A model generated the notes under the pieces. That model saw only the letters and a list, made by a program, of their open reading frames with translations. It made no database searches and was not told where the DNA came from. A stretch of 64,000 nucleotides of DNA from Proteus vulgaris (GTDB lineage: Bacteria; Pseudomonadota; Gammaproteobacteria; Enterobacterales; Enterobacteriaceae): positions 140,672 to 204,671 of the forward strand of contig NZ_JAEHOQ010000006.1 of the NCBI RefSeq assembly GCF_016239305.1. The letters run 5' to 3'. Within the stretch, counting starts at the first letter, position 1. Every line of letters begins with the position of its first letter. The position numbers and the translations under genes were made by a program. Positions 18,401 to 26,222 of the stretch are shown here, piece by piece.

Positions 18401-19098
18401 TTCATAACAATGTGAAATACAATGCAGCAGGACAGGTTATTAGCGCTCAAGTTAAGAATGGTAAGCTTGAATCATTCATTGGCTATAACGCCAATAATTT
18501 TGCTTGGTATAACCCTGCAAATGGCAAGATGGAATTATTCATGTACGCCAAGAATGGGCAGTTGTTTATTCGAGATTTATTTATCGAAGATGGCTCGATT
18601 ACCAATGCAAAAATAGGGAATGTTATTCAATCAAATAATTACGTGGCGGGAAAATCAGGCTGGATAATTAATAAAAATGGGTTTGCTGAATTTGATAATG
18701 CAAAATTTAGAGGAGAAATTAAAGCCACTAAAGGCACAATGAATAATGTGATTATTGGTGAAGATTGTGAAATTAAGGGTACTTTAAAAGTGGAGAATAT
18801 CGAAGGTGACATAGTTAAGTTTTATTCTCTTGGTAATGGAGAAACAATTACGATACCGGCACAATCTTTTGACCGCGTTATTCAAGTAGTCACCATAGCG
18901 ACGACACATAATAGCAAGTGGTGTCGATTATGGCTAAATGATGATAAGTTTTTTGAAATTAAAAATGGTGGGAATTATGAAGACTTTGTTTATTGGAATT
19001 CTCCATCAACAACGTTAAAAGCGAATACACCGGGTGTATTTAGATATGACAGCGAAGATAGATATTTCAAAATAACACTATTAGCCTGCAAGCAATAA
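15430..19098 (+). CDS. Tail tip host-specificity protein J
   Basis: A 1222-residue protein of the lambda J family. The N-terminus (GGGGSPRVPVEQPDDLQS, KAKLLIALGEGE) and the middle (TGVWDGSFKWAWTNNPAWV, then YDIVISDRFGLG) are family hallmarks. Two fibronectin-III-like domains lie at about residues 615-810, followed by helical segments and a C-terminal variable domain near ELFMYAKNGQLFIRDLFIEDG. J forms the tail-tip fibre that contacts the receptor, and specificity lies in the C-terminal part. It starts 19 nt after I. Confidence 0.93.
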   Translation: MRKIIHGQKGGGGSPRVPVEQPDDLQSIAKAKLLIALGEGEFAGELTAQNIFLDGTPLEDTEGNANFSGVTWDFRPGTQAQTYIQGLPSAENEINVGSTISSKTPWVHTFTNSQLSAIRIRLKWPSLFKQEDNGDLVGNEVKYAIDLQTDGGSWKNVIDSAVKGKTTSGYERAHRIDLPESTTSWSLRVRKVSNDANSSKIGDTVVLQSYTEVIDAKFTYPHTALLYIEFDSKQFNGSIPQITCKPKGRIIRIPSNYNPIDRTYTGVWDGSFKWAWTNNPAWVFYDIVISDRFGLGQRINQQQIDKWELYRIAQYCDQLVPDGKGGDGTEPRYVCDVYVQDRNEAYNVLRDFAAIFRGMTYWGGGQIVTLADMPRDIDYSYTRANVIDGKFIYSSSSSKEKYSTALVSYSDPQNGYADAMEPVFEPDLVSRFGFNQLEVTAIGCTRQSEANRKGRWGILTNNKDRMVTFSVGLDGNIPQPGYIIAVADELLSGKVTGGRVSAINGRSITLDRVSSAVSGDRLILNLPSGQSQARTIQTVSGKVITVTTEYSETPETECVWVVESEELYAQQYRVVSVTENESNQFTITAIQHDPSKYEHVDSGALIDERPISVIPPNNQQAPKNIVIDSYSIVSQGVSIETMRAQWPQVENAISYEAQWRRNEGNWVNMPRSSINSIEVPNVYAGRYLVRVRAINASEISSGWGYSEEKTLTGKMGNPPKPVNFRASPLVFGIKLDWGFGENTSDTLKTEIQYSKTNDGEGLMLLSDVPYPSKTYEMAGLSAGVAFYFRARLVDKTGNQSEWTEFIRGESEFDVGTILPELDGHFMSSEAGQQLSERLDWNAETALLLSNADSQLSRSVLMKHGQSQAGIRELWQVRATDNEAWAQEVKEIYSAVGDNKSAIKETQTSITKLDEAFGQRFTEIRTEIDKAQSDIVSNSTAISEANKASAEDRKQVQAKFDEQEGMIQQKMQAEFSQSGDGVVTHSINITIVHNNVKYNAAGQVISAQVKNGKLESFIGYNANNFAWYNPANGKMELFMYAKNGQLFIRDLFIEDGSITNAKIGNVIQSNNYVAGKSGWIINKNGFAEFDNAKFRGEIKATKGTMNNVIIGEDCEIKGTLKVENIEGDIVKFYSLGNGETITIPAQSFDRVIQVVTIATTHNSKWCRLWLNDDKFFEIKNGGNYEDFVYWNSPSTTLKANTPGVFRYDSEDRYFKITLLACKQ

Positions 19099-19109
19099 GG
19101 AAGTAAATC

Positions 19110-20267
19110 ATGATATACACAACAGGCACTGTTAATACAGTGTCAGGGTCTGCTATTGTTAAAGGCACTGGCACTAAATTTAAAAATAATAATCCCGCCA
19201 TTAATATTGGAATGACGATTTTAATTAAATCGGGAAATACGAATATTCCGTATATGATTAAATCCGTTAATTCCGATACTGAATTAGTATTAGCACAACC
19301 TGCATTAGCCACAGCAACTAACACCACATTCTCAATTCATATTACTGAGCCAGATAATAATAGTGATGCAGCAAGAACAATGGTCGCTATTAATAGTTAT
19401 GTCGAGTATTTCCTCGACGCCATGAATACGTGGATGACTCAGACTGGTCAGACAAAAATTGAAATGCCAAATGGAGAGATTGTCACGCTCGATAGCATTA
19501 AGAAGATGCAAGAGGATATTAGTAAAAAAGCAGATGATAATAAAACAGTACATATTGGGGATTTTGGGATTGGTAGAGTGGGGCTTAGAGAGCCATCTTC
19601 GATCTCATGTTTTTATGGCTCCCCATCAGTAGGAGTACCAGGCTTTCCTAGTAATGGTGCCGGCTGGCAATCTACATATAGCGGAAATCGTCGTGCAATG
19701 TTATTTATGAATACATCCGGCGCATTAATGACTCGCTTTAGTTTATCAAGTGATGTTGTTGATACCACAACACCTTGGAATACTGTATGGAGTTCAGTAA
19801 ACACAACAGCGGACAGTAACGGTTTTATTAAACGCGCCTCCCCAATCATCGACATCAACCCCGATGGCACATTTACCACTAACGATGAATCAGAAGGCGC
19901 TACTGTTACTCGAGTATCTCAAGGTGAATATCTTATCGAAGGTGTGCTGGGTTTTAACTCAGATGCAGGATGGGGTGGTGTCGATGGCGGTATTGAAATT
20001 CCACTCGATGTAAATAAACAACCACTAATATGGGTTAACTCTAAAGTTAACAAAGACGGTTCTATCCTCGTGAGAACGTATCATCGTACTCACCCTAATG
20101 CGCCTGAGTTTGCCAATAATACAATTGATGGTTTCAACGACGGCGATCCAATTGATATTCCAACTGGCCGTTTTATTTCCGTTCGTGTACAGATGCCAGA
20201 GCAATCAATCTATAACGTGAGAATGCGTGAGATGGAAGAAGCGCAAAAGATAAAGCAAGTGGGTTGA
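19110..20267 (+). CDS. Tail fibre protein
   Basis: A 385-residue protein directly after J. The N-terminus is a small beta-rich module of a type that attaches fibres to the tail. The middle has SISCFYGSPSVGVPGFPS. From about residue 230 to the end it carries a module (DSNGFIKRASPIIDINPDGT to YNVRMREMEEAQ) that reappears in inverted orientation in the pseudogene at 28168-29352. It is probably the receptor-binding or trimerising part. The functional call rests on position and repeat-like composition. Confidence 0.8.
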   Translation: MIYTTGTVNTVSGSAIVKGTGTKFKNNNPAINIGMTILIKSGNTNIPYMIKSVNSDTELVLAQPALATATNTTFSIHITEPDNNSDAARTMVAINSYVEYFLDAMNTWMTQTGQTKIEMPNGEIVTLDSIKKMQEDISKKADDNKTVHIGDFGIGRVGLREPSSISCFYGSPSVGVPGFPSNGAGWQSTYSGNRRAMLFMNTSGALMTRFSLSSDVVDTTTPWNTVWSSVNTTADSNGFIKRASPIIDINPDGTFTTNDESEGATVTRVSQGEYLIEGVLGFNSDAGWGGVDGGIEIPLDVNKQPLIWVNSKVNKDGSILVRTYHRTHPNAPEFANNTIDGFNDGDPIDIPTGRFISVRVQMPEQSIYNVRMREMEEAQKIKQVG

Positions 20268-20292
20268 TTTATTTAACCTCCCCCGCTTGCTT
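20252..20292. terminator. Hairpin between convergent tail fibre and chemoreceptor genes
   Basis: AAGCAAG and CTTGCTT, with inner GGGTT and AACC, form an interrupted stem that spans the tail fibre stop codon. It lies between two genes that face each other and could end both. There is no strong T-run on the plus strand; on the minus strand a TTATCTTTT tail follows. Confidence 0.4.
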
Positions 20293-20337
20293 AGAATGAC
20301 TGTTTGTGTTGATTAGTTGTGTTAAAAATTATTATTT

Positions 20338-21894
20338 TTATCTTAATTTAAATTTCTCGACTGCAAGCTGTAACTGTTCTGATTGAGTTTTCAATTCTAA
20401 AGCCTCAGTTGTTGATTTTTGTACAAGCGTTGCATTTTGATGAGTAACTTGGTCTATTTGAGTGATGGCTACACTTATTTGCTCAATACCTTGGCTTTGC
20501 TCATCAGAAGCAGAGGAGATTTCATTTATAAGATGACATACATTTGTAATAGCGCTTATAATTTCATCTATTGTCTCTCCGGCTTCATTAATTAAATTAG
20601 AACCAGTGTTTACTTTATTTTCTGAGTTTTCTATCAGAGCCTTAATTTCTTTTGATGCTTGGGCACTGCGACTAGCTAAATTACGTACCTCATCTGCCAC
20701 AACAGCAAAACCACGTCCTTGTTCCCCAGCTCTAGCTGCTTCAACCGCTGCATTAAGTGCTAGAATATTGGTTTGAAATGCAATGCTATTTATTACATTT
20801 GTTATTTGTGAGATTTGTTGTGAGCTATGAGTTATTTCCGTCATTGTATTAATGATTTTATTCATTATGTGACCCCCTTTTGTCGCGATATCGGTAGTGC
20901 TTTCAGCCAATATCGTGGCTTCTTTTGCATTTTGGGAGTTTTGTTTTACTGTTGTCGTTAACTCTTCCATGCTTGCTGCTGTTTCTTCTAATGAGGCAGC
21001 CTGTTGTTCGGTACGAGATGCTAGATCTGTGCTTCCTTTAGTTATTTCATCTATACTGAAATGAACCGCGCTAGTATTAGCATGTACTGCATTTACCGTG
21101 TTTACTAATGATGCTTGCATTTCGTGTAAGCTCGTAGCTAATTGTCCCATCTCATTACGGCCCGAAATGTTTATATTATTAGTAAGATCTCCATTCGCTA
21201 TATTATGAATATGACACATAATAGATTTTAAAGGCTTTAATAAGAGGTGTTGTAAGCCAAACCAAACAATTATTAGCACTGTAATAATAACGATAGTAAT
21301 TACACCAAGAATCCATTGCATTTGAATGAAGCTTTTATGATTTTCATCTTCAGCAATTTCTTGTAAAAGATTATTTTCATCTCTCCAGTTATTAAATGCT
21401 ACCTCCATTTCATTTTGTATTTGTTGTGCTTCTAAATTACTATATGATTGGTAGTCATTTGAGCTTAGATATTCAATAGATAAATTCATGGTCTCATACA
21501 TATTTTCCCACGTTTTTTTGATGTTATCGATCAATTCTGTTTGTTTTTTATTAACATCAGAAGATTGTAACCAAGATATATAATGAGATTCAGCTTCATT
21601 TAATGTGGTGCGAGCAACCCCTAACATATCATTGATATCTATTATATAATTTGAGTCTTGTTGGCTTTTGATATACCGAATAGCAACTCTTGCTATAGTT
21701 AAACGTGTTTTTATTAGGGCGTTAACACCGTCACTTAGTTTTTGTTGTTGTTCATTTAAGTTTTCAAAATTTTGAAAATTATGGAGATCTTTTTTTATAA
21801 TGGAATAAGAAAAACCAGCTGTGATTAGTTGTAATGTACAGAATATAGTTAAGGCAAAAATAATACTCTTAGTAATATTTAAATTATTTAACAT
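20338..21894 (-). CDS. Methyl-accepting chemotaxis protein carried by the prophage
   Basis: A 518-residue chemoreceptor. It has TM1 at about 10-30, a periplasmic four-helix-type sensor (31-190), TM2 at about 193-213, HAMP (214-266) and a full signalling domain with methylation segment [18 protein letters not shown] (297-314) and tip [23 protein letters not shown] (369-391). It lacks the C-terminal NWETF-type CheR tether. It should feed the host CheA/CheW pathway. It lies between the tail fibre and the integrase, opposite to the late genes, so it is prophage cargo. The ligand is unknown. Confidence 0.92.
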   Translation of the reverse strand: MLNNLNITKSIIFALTIFCTLQLITAGFSYSIIKKDLHNFQNFENLNEQQQKLSDGVNALIKTRLTIARVAIRYIKSQQDSNYIIDINDMLGVARTTLNEAESHYISWLQSSDVNKKQTELIDNIKKTWENMYETMNLSIEYLSSNDYQSYSNLEAQQIQNEMEVAFNNWRDENNLLQEIAEDENHKSFIQMQWILGVITIVIITVLIIVWFGLQHLLLKPLKSIMCHIHNIANGDLTNNINISGRNEMGQLATSLHEMQASLVNTVNAVHANTSAVHFSIDEITKGSTDLASRTEQQAASLEETAASMEELTTTVKQNSQNAKEATILAESTTDIATKGGHIMNKIINTMTEITHSSQQISQITNVINSIAFQTNILALNAAVEAARAGEQGRGFAVVADEVRNLASRSAQASKEIKALIENSENKVNTGSNLINEAGETIDEIISAITNVCHLINEISSASDEQSQGIEQISVAITQIDQVTHQNATLVQKSTTEALELKTQSEQLQLAVEKFKLR

Positions 21895-22250
21895 TTTGAT
21901 TACCCTGTTATAATTTCATGATGATACAATCATAACGGCTTATCTCAAATAATCTTTAATTTTAATATCTAATAAAGTTATAACATTTTGATTTTTATCA
22001 TTAAATAAAATCAATGAGTTATTTAACATTTTTGAATTATTGTTTCTTATTTTTCTGTTTGAACCAAGTGATTACCCATATGCGTATAAAATATTTTATT
22101 AACTCATCATCTAAGATGAAAAATACTTTATAATTAGTAAAGTCTATTATATATGCTTATTATCTAGAAATAAAAATTAAGAATATTGTTATCTAAATTT
22201 TAACTAATTAATAAAATTACTTTTAAATCTAATTAATGCTTTTCTATTAC
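21895..22250. other. AT-rich spacer between chemoreceptor and integrase
   Basis: 356 nt without a plausible gene. The part next to 21894 should hold the leftward chemoreceptor promoter. No clear sigma-28 motif was recognised. The remainder is very AT-rich. Confidence 0.5.
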
Positions 22251-23501
22251 TCAAGTTTTGTCTATGGATAATATATTACTCTTTTTTAGAGATAATAGCT
22301 TTTCACACCATATATCAAGTGTTTCACGTTTTTCTCTTAAATAATCATATCTGTCATAGTGTTTCTGAGAAACTCCGGGTCTTTTGTGATTTTGTACCAT
22401 ATCTCTTAACTCAGAACTAATCCCCATCTCTCCAGCTAATGTTTTAAATGTTCTTCTCACATCTCTAGGTGTAAATTTTTCAAACTCATTTTTTTTACAA
22501 AATTTATTTAATTGTTTAGCGTATTCAGATGTTAACAGGTGCCCTTCTTTCGTTTCAGCAGGGAAAAGATAATTTGATGTTGGATACAAAAGCTCTTGGA
22601 TATTAAGAATATCAATAGCAGGCTGTACCAATGGAATTACATGGTAATCGCCTGTTTTTGAAATATGGGGCGGTACTGTTAATGTATTATTTTTCTTATT
22701 CCAATTGTCGCGAGTATTAGCCAGAATTTCCCATGGTCTTTGTCCCGCGGAATAAACGCAAAATAGAAATAGACGCGCATAATCTGAGTTAATAGGGCAT
22801 TCGATGGTGGGCTTATTGAATAGCTCTAATAATAGCTTCAACTCATCCCATGATAAAAATCTATCTAACGCTTTATCTGCACCTTTTTGTCTAGGAACCA
22901 CAGTGACAGGATTTCGTTCCAATCCATAAATAACGCGCTCGTTTATTTTTGCTGGATCATTATCGGCAAACAAACCGAAGTTGAATACCGCATGTAGATT
23001 TGCTCTTACTTTGTTCGAACCTGCCAAAGCACCTCGGGAGATAAACTCAGAAAGTATTCTTTTTATATGATCTGGAGTCACATCTTTTGCAGGCATAGAG
23101 GCATCAATATGCTTACTATCTAGAACCTGATTTAGTCTGTTTTGAGTTTTATCATATGAACGCTTGCCTTGTCGTTTTTGATCTTCAATGTAATCATCAA
23201 AAAGCTGTTTTACTGTGGCGTGTTCATATTTAATTCTCTCTGGGGATGATGATTCGGTAGCAGCTGCTACGGATTTTACTGCAGCATCTGCTAGTGATAA
23301 ATTAGGGTAATCACCAAGCGATATAAATTTCTCTTTTCCATCTTTGAAGTAGCGGTAGACGAAAACTTTTCTTCCAGATGGATATGTTTTTACACCAAGG
23401 CGTCCAGTGCCTCTAGTCGCTGATGCTTGCCAAGTATAATACGCAGATTTCTTTGGTTTCAGTCCTCGTATTTTACTATCAGTCAGTAATACGCTAGCCA
23501 T
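22251..23501 (-). CDS. int: Prophage tyrosine integrase (P4-like, DUF4102 arm-binding type)
   Basis: A 416-residue site-specific recombinase. The N-terminal arm-binding domain has LTDSKIRGLKPKKSAYYTW and SLGDYPNLSLADA. The catalytic domain has the Arg in GQRPWEILA, then FTPRDVRRTFKTLAG with the second Arg, and the nucleophile Tyr in SQKHYDRYDY. Its start faces the tRNA-derived attachment site, about 160 nt away. It inserts the prophage into tRNA-Arg(UCU). A diverged copy of its last 85 residues lies inverted at 26223-26494. Confidence 0.94.
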   Translation of the reverse strand: MASVLLTDSKIRGLKPKKSAYYTWQASATRGTGRLGVKTYPSGRKVFVYRYFKDGKEKFISLGDYPNLSLADAAVKSVAAATESSSPERIKYEHATVKQLFDDYIEDQKRQGKRSYDKTQNRLNQVLDSKHIDASMPAKDVTPDHIKRILSEFISRGALAGSNKVRANLHAVFNFGLFADNDPAKINERVIYGLERNPVTVVPRQKGADKALDRFLSWDELKLLLELFNKPTIECPINSDYARLFLFCVYSAGQRPWEILANTRDNWNKKNNTLTVPPHISKTGDYHVIPLVQPAIDILNIQELLYPTSNYLFPAETKEGHLLTSEYAKQLNKFCKKNEFEKFTPRDVRRTFKTLAGEMGISSELRDMVQNHKRPGVSQKHYDRYDYLREKRETLDIWCEKLLSLKKSNILSIDKT

Positions 23502-23529
23502 AACTAATTTCCATTTACGGGTTGTTTGC

Positions 23530-23553
23530 GGGTCAAGTAACGGGTCAAGTAAC
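23530..23553. repeat. Tandem GGGTCAAGTAAC repeat upstream of int
   Basis: GGGTCAAGTAAC occurs twice in direct tandem, exactly. Between here and the attachment site there are also several ATGAAAT-like copies (for example TGAAATCATG, TGAAATCTCATGAAAT and ATGAAATCAG). Such repeats between int and the core are the expected place of arm-type integrase sites. Confidence 0.5.
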
Positions 23554-23663
23554 GAAGAAATGATATGAAACTAGCTGAAATCATGCAAGGTATATAAATC
23601 CTTGTAAATCAAAAAGATGAAATCTCATGAAATTATATAAAACTCAATGAAATCAGTATATAA

Positions 23664-23712
23664 CGCCCTTCTAAGCCGTAGGTCACAGGTTCGAATCCTG
23701 TAGGGCGTACCA
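23664..23712 (+). other. attR: Right attachment site: duplicated 3' part of tRNA-Arg(UCU)
   Basis: This segment reproduces a tRNA-Arg from the anticodon loop onward: loop CTTCTAA with anticodon TCT (23670-23672), stem GCCGT, T-arm ACAGG-TTCGAAT-CCTGT, acceptor AGGGCGT, discriminator A and CCA. The 5' strand of the anticodon stem (ACGCC in place of ACGGC) no longer pairs, and no D-arm precedes it, so it is not a tRNA gene but the crossover copy left by integration. The intact gene should lie left of the window. Confidence 0.88.
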
Positions 23713-23733
23713 TTTAAAATCAAATACTTACAT

Positions 23734-24111
23734 TCATTTTAAATTCTCTACTTTTCTCAAGTGGGACAGATTTGGGACGCAAGTGCCAAAATTACTGTCT
23801 ATTTGCTTTGCATGTTCAGTTAAATGGTTAGGCGCTAGGTGAGCATACCTTCTAACCATATCAACTGATTCCCATCCGCCCATTTCTTGCAATACTGAAA
23901 GCGGTACTCCGGACTGAATTAACCAGCTCGCCCATGTGTGGCGCAGATCATGAAAGCGGAAGTTTTCTATTCCTGCTCTTTTTAATGCTGCTCTCCACGC
24001 TGTGTTAGAATCAACTCGCATTTTTCTAACGCTTGGTGTTAATGTTCCGTCTGGTCTCTTTTTTGATTCAGTATGAACAAATAAAACATATAGTGCCTGA
24101 GTTAACGCAAC
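23734..24111 (-). pseudogene. Remnant of a second, lambda-type integrase
   Basis: The frame [20 protein letters not shown], then [21 protein letters not shown], is the C-terminal catalytic part of a lambda-type tyrosine integrase (Arg in LRHTWA, His/Trp in GGW, Tyr in RRYAHL). The frame stays open upstream to a TAG at 24112-24114, but homology ends near [13 protein letters not shown] and at least 250 residues are missing. It abuts the tRNA copy, so another element used the same site. It differs from the intact integrase beside it. Confidence 0.85.
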
Positions 24112-24253
24112 CTACATGGTCTCGTAACTGGAAAATATTAAATTGTCAGTAATGCTTGATATTTTTAAATATATACTGAATGAGCATAAGTTATAAATTC
24201 AATATTTGAATATTGGTCGGCTGGTTGTGATTAGGCATTAAAATAAAAGAAAG

Positions 24254-24288
24254 AACAGTCGCCTTTACCTTTATAAAAGGCGACTGTT
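24254..24288 (-). terminator. Strong 13-bp hairpin terminator
   Basis: AACAGTCGCCTTT and AAAGGCGACTGTT pair perfectly around a 9-nt loop. Read leftward, a T-rich tail (CTTTCTTTTATTTT) follows. It lies 20 nt after the stop of the truncated LysE gene and is probably its original terminator. Confidence 0.75.
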
Positions 24289-24308
24289 TACTCAGCGTGT
24301 AGTGTTAT

Positions 24309-24575
24309 TTAATAGCTTTTCTGCGAAACAAAAAGCCCAATTCCTGCACTAGCTAATAAACCTGAGCACATACGATTGAACGCTTTTTTAGCATGTGGTT
24401 TTTTTAGCAACTTTTTCATGTGTAAGCCTAACCAAGCGTAGAGCATTATTGCAATAAACTCGAGTAACAAGAATAAAGAACCAAGTATTAGAAACTGGGA
24501 ACTAGCTGGTAATTGTGGGTTAACGAATTGTGGAAGAAAGGCCGTAAAGATAAGTATTGCCTTTGGATTTCCTGG
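24309..24575 (-). pseudogene. LysE/RhtB family exporter, C-terminal fragment
   Basis: About 88 residues of an amino-acid exporter remain, from NPKAILIFTAFLPQFV to the end, including two hydrophobic helices. The usual family length is about 205 residues, so more than half of the N-terminus is gone. The break lies near 24575, where the other strand switches to phage-lysis-gene sequence. The in-frame extension up to 24626 is antisense phage DNA, not part of the exporter. Confidence 0.75.
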
Positions 24576-24814
24576 CTTGCTTAGCGTTGGAACTATTCGG
24601 TTTATTGATTGGTGGCTATGCGCCACCTAATGAAAACAACTCTGTTGGCTACATTAATCGAGTAGCTAAAGATATTGGCGTTAGCGTAAACGAACCTATT
24701 AATGTTTCATCTAAACCAGTTGCGATTGCATTAGCTACGGTGATTGTTGGTGTTGAGTTGGGTTATCAACCTTACAACCCAAAAGTATTTGAAGATGCTT
24801 GGTTATTGTTATGA
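24570..24814 (+). pseudogene. C-terminal remnant of a phage lysis-region protein
   Basis: The sequence GGYAPPNENNSVGYINRV, then ALATVIVGVELGYQPYNPKVF, looks like the end of a phage cell-wall-lysis or structural lysozyme-like protein, but I cannot name the family surely. The 5' part is missing, cut at the LysE junction. Its stop overlaps the Rz start as ATGA, the normal spacing of a lysis cassette, and this supports an endolysin-type role. Confidence 0.45.
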
Positions 24815-25218
24815 GTAAATTAAAGCCTTGGGTTCTATTAATTTTGTGGGGTGCAATGTTGCTCTTCTCAATGCTATCTATGAAAGAAGTTATTGAGCTG
24901 AGTAAAGAAAATAAATCACTCACTGAACAACTCTCGCAACAAGTAGAAATCAACAATAAATATCAATCTCGCATCGCTAAATTAAACGAACTCGACAACA
25001 AACACACAACGGAATTCACAAATGCAAAAGCTGAAATTGATAGGGTGCGCGTTAGTACTGAGCGTAATCCTGAGCGGGTGTACATCAAAGCCGAATGTCC
25101 AAAGAGCACCAGTAATTCCCCCCCAGCATGGCTAATGCAACCACCGCCCGACCTACTGACACCGCTATCAGAAATTATTGGTTACCCAGAGTGTGAATTG
25201 CAGAATCAGAGCAAGTGA
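24811..25218 (+). pseudogene. Rz: Rz inner-membrane spanin, frameshifted
   Basis: It starts at ATG 24811 with an N-terminal membrane anchor (PWVLLILWGAMLLFSML) and a periplasmic coiled coil, as in phage Rz. At a run of seven C (25118-25124) the frame passes into the one that should end Rz1 (PPAWLMQPPPDLLTPL). With eight C, Rz would instead end in SMANATTARPTDTAIRNYW and stop at 25194-25196, which is the usual Rz ending. So one base is missing. Spanins fuse inner and outer membranes at lysis. Confidence 0.8.
25022..25135 (+). pseudogene. Rz1: Rz1 outer-membrane spanin lipoprotein, nested in Rz and frameshifted
   Basis: In the +1 frame inside Rz a 37-residue lipoprotein begins with MQKLKLIGCALVLSVILSGC, where LSGC is the lipobox. 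It then runs into a premature stop (PPQHG) after the seven-C tract. With eight C the frame would continue into the proline-rich PPPAWLMQPPPDLLTPL and end at 25218, as expected for Rz1. The same missing base therefore breaks both nested genes. Confidence 0.8.
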
Positions 25219-25258
25219 TTAAAGGGTTGCAGGATTATATTAGAACGGAGTGTTTACG

Positions 25259-25420
25259 ATGAATGAAGATAAAGAGGTGCTTGCTTCAAAAATAGAATCA
25301 TTCATGAAAGAGAGTGAGCCTCTTGAATACAAATATGATGCCTCTGGTAGCATATATGCACATTATTTTTCATTAAAACTCGCAGAGCATCTATTACAAG
25401 AAAGCAATACGGGAAATTGA
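25259..25420 (+). CDS. Small phage hypothetical protein
   Basis: A 53-residue acidic protein with MNEDKEVLASKIESFMKESE at the start and an amphipathic C-terminal helix (FSLKLAEHLLQES). It follows the Rz/Rz1 pair by 40 nt on the same strand. No signal peptide or membrane segment is seen. I do not recognise it. Confidence 0.5.
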   Translation: MNEDKEVLASKIESFMKESEPLEYKYDASGSIYAHYFSLKLAEHLLQESNTGN

Positions 25421-25439
25421 AGAAAATAGATAAAAAAAG

Positions 25440-25461
25440 GCCTAGCTGTGGGTGGCTAGGC
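25440..25461 (-). terminator. Hairpin with T-run on the minus strand
   Basis: GCCTAGC and GCTAGGC form a 7-bp stem with an 8-nt loop. Read leftward it is followed by CTTTTTTTATC. It could end leftward transcription coming from the gene at 25897-26088, and it also lies just after the plus-strand gene ending at 25420. Confidence 0.55.
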
Positions 25462-25639
25462 TAAATGGATATCGTAAGAATAGGATTGATTTGCGGAGGG
25501 AAATAACGTTTGAAGGGAATTTCTTTCTGCAAGTTAATAATGGTCTATAAATGAGTTTAAAAATTAACATAAAACGGCATTGATTATTTAATATTTAGCT
25601 CATTGTGCTAATTTTGGATCAATACGTGCATCAGTATAT

Positions 25640-25655
25640 TGTGATTTATCTCACA
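25640..25655. promoter_or_regulatory. Perfect CRP-like site TGTGA-N6-TCACA
   Basis: TGTGA-TTTATC-TCACA is a full match to the CRP half-sites. No intact gene stands close downstream in either direction: the next gene rightward (25897) points the other way. It may be a leftover promoter of a deleted phage gene. Confidence 0.45.
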
Positions 25656-25792
25656 AACAACAACGAGCCTCGCAATAGCGGGATGTTTTTAATGCGTCGC
25701 ATTGTCGCAGTCTCTTATGTTAGCTATGACCTGCATTACCTCACAGCGAGCGCATAGTGAGAATCAAAAACAATGAATCCACTCAATTCTAG

Positions 25793-25812
25793 TACTACTA
25801 GTACTAGTAGTA
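25793..25812. repeat. 20-bp perfect palindrome built from CTAGTA units
   Basis: TACTACTAGT is followed directly by its own reverse complement ACTAGTAGTA, with no spacer. The GTACTAGTA core makes it partly self-repeating. It lies in a 470-nt gene-free stretch and could be an operator or dimer-binding site. Confidence 0.5.
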
Positions 25813-25896
25813 ACGTCAGCTATGAGAGAAGAAACGGCGTAACTATGGAGAGACATAACTAATTCTATATTGTATATGCTACCCCTACATAAGTAA

Positions 25897-26088
25897 TCAA
25901 AGTTCACACTGTAGCTTCTCAATGATAGCTTGCCTCACAAACTCTGCACGATTACCTCTAGTTACTCTATCGGCTCTAATGTGAATATCGACCTTATCAA
26001 TGAGGGATTGTTCACACGTCACGATTAGACGCGTTGTCGGAACACCATTAAAATAACGATTGGTTTTCTTCTTGGTTGTTTTCTGCAT
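25897..26088 (-). CDS. Small Arc/ribbon-helix-helix-type DNA-binding protein
   Basis: A 63-residue basic protein. The stretch RLIVTCEQSLIDKVDIHIRA is a candidate beta strand plus first helix, and NRAEFVRQAIIEKL the second helix of a ribbon-helix-helix fold. Such phage proteins act as small dimeric repressors. It is a lone gene among prophage debris. Target and partner are unknown. Confidence 0.55.
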   Translation of the reverse strand: MQKTTKKKTNRYFNGVPTTRLIVTCEQSLIDKVDIHIRADRVTRGNRAEFVRQAIIEKLQCEL

Positions 26089-26129
26089 GTTATCCCTTGC
26101 GCGTACTGTTCTCTAAATCATCAAAGTTT

Positions 26130-26155
26130 ACCGCCAAGGCTTTAGCTTTGGCGGT
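26130..26155 (+). terminator. Strong hairpin upstream of the RHH gene
   Basis: ACCGCCAAGGCT and AGCTTTGGCGGT pair over 12 positions with one mismatch and a 2-nt centre. A T-rich tail (GTTGTCTTGTTATTTTTT) follows on the plus strand. Confidence 0.6.
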
Positions 26156-26222
26156 GTTGTCTTGTTATTTTTTCTACTATTATATCCAACATCTAATTAT
26201 ATTTTCCCTGCTGAAACTAAAT

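Larger units (their letters stand above)
1..23712. mobile_element. Lambda/HK97-type siphoprophage, right part (left end outside window)
   Basis: A continuous late-gene block (HNH, terminase, head, tail, tail fibre) runs rightward and ends with a leftward integrase next to a duplicated tRNA-Arg 3' end. The head genes are HK97-like and the tail genes follow lambda order M-L-K-I-J. The tRNA piece is read on the plus strand and is only a 3' part, so the element lies to its left and the intact tRNA should be at the unseen left end. Early, regulatory and lysis genes are presumably left of the window. All structural genes seen here are open, so the prophage may be functional. Confidence 0.9.

Noticed and set aside
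23640..23712. A functional tRNA-Arg gene
   Set aside because: Only the part from the anticodon loop onward is tRNA-like; the D-arm and the 5' side of the acceptor and anticodon stems are absent.
24557..24626. Overlapping extensions of the LysE fragment and the lysis remnant
   Set aside because: Both frames run a short way into the other's sequence past the junction; only one side of each is homologous, so the extensions are chance.
25118..25124. Programmed frameshift in Rz/Rz1
   Set aside because: Nested spanins normally do not need frameshifting, and both products are wrong as read; a missing base is simpler.
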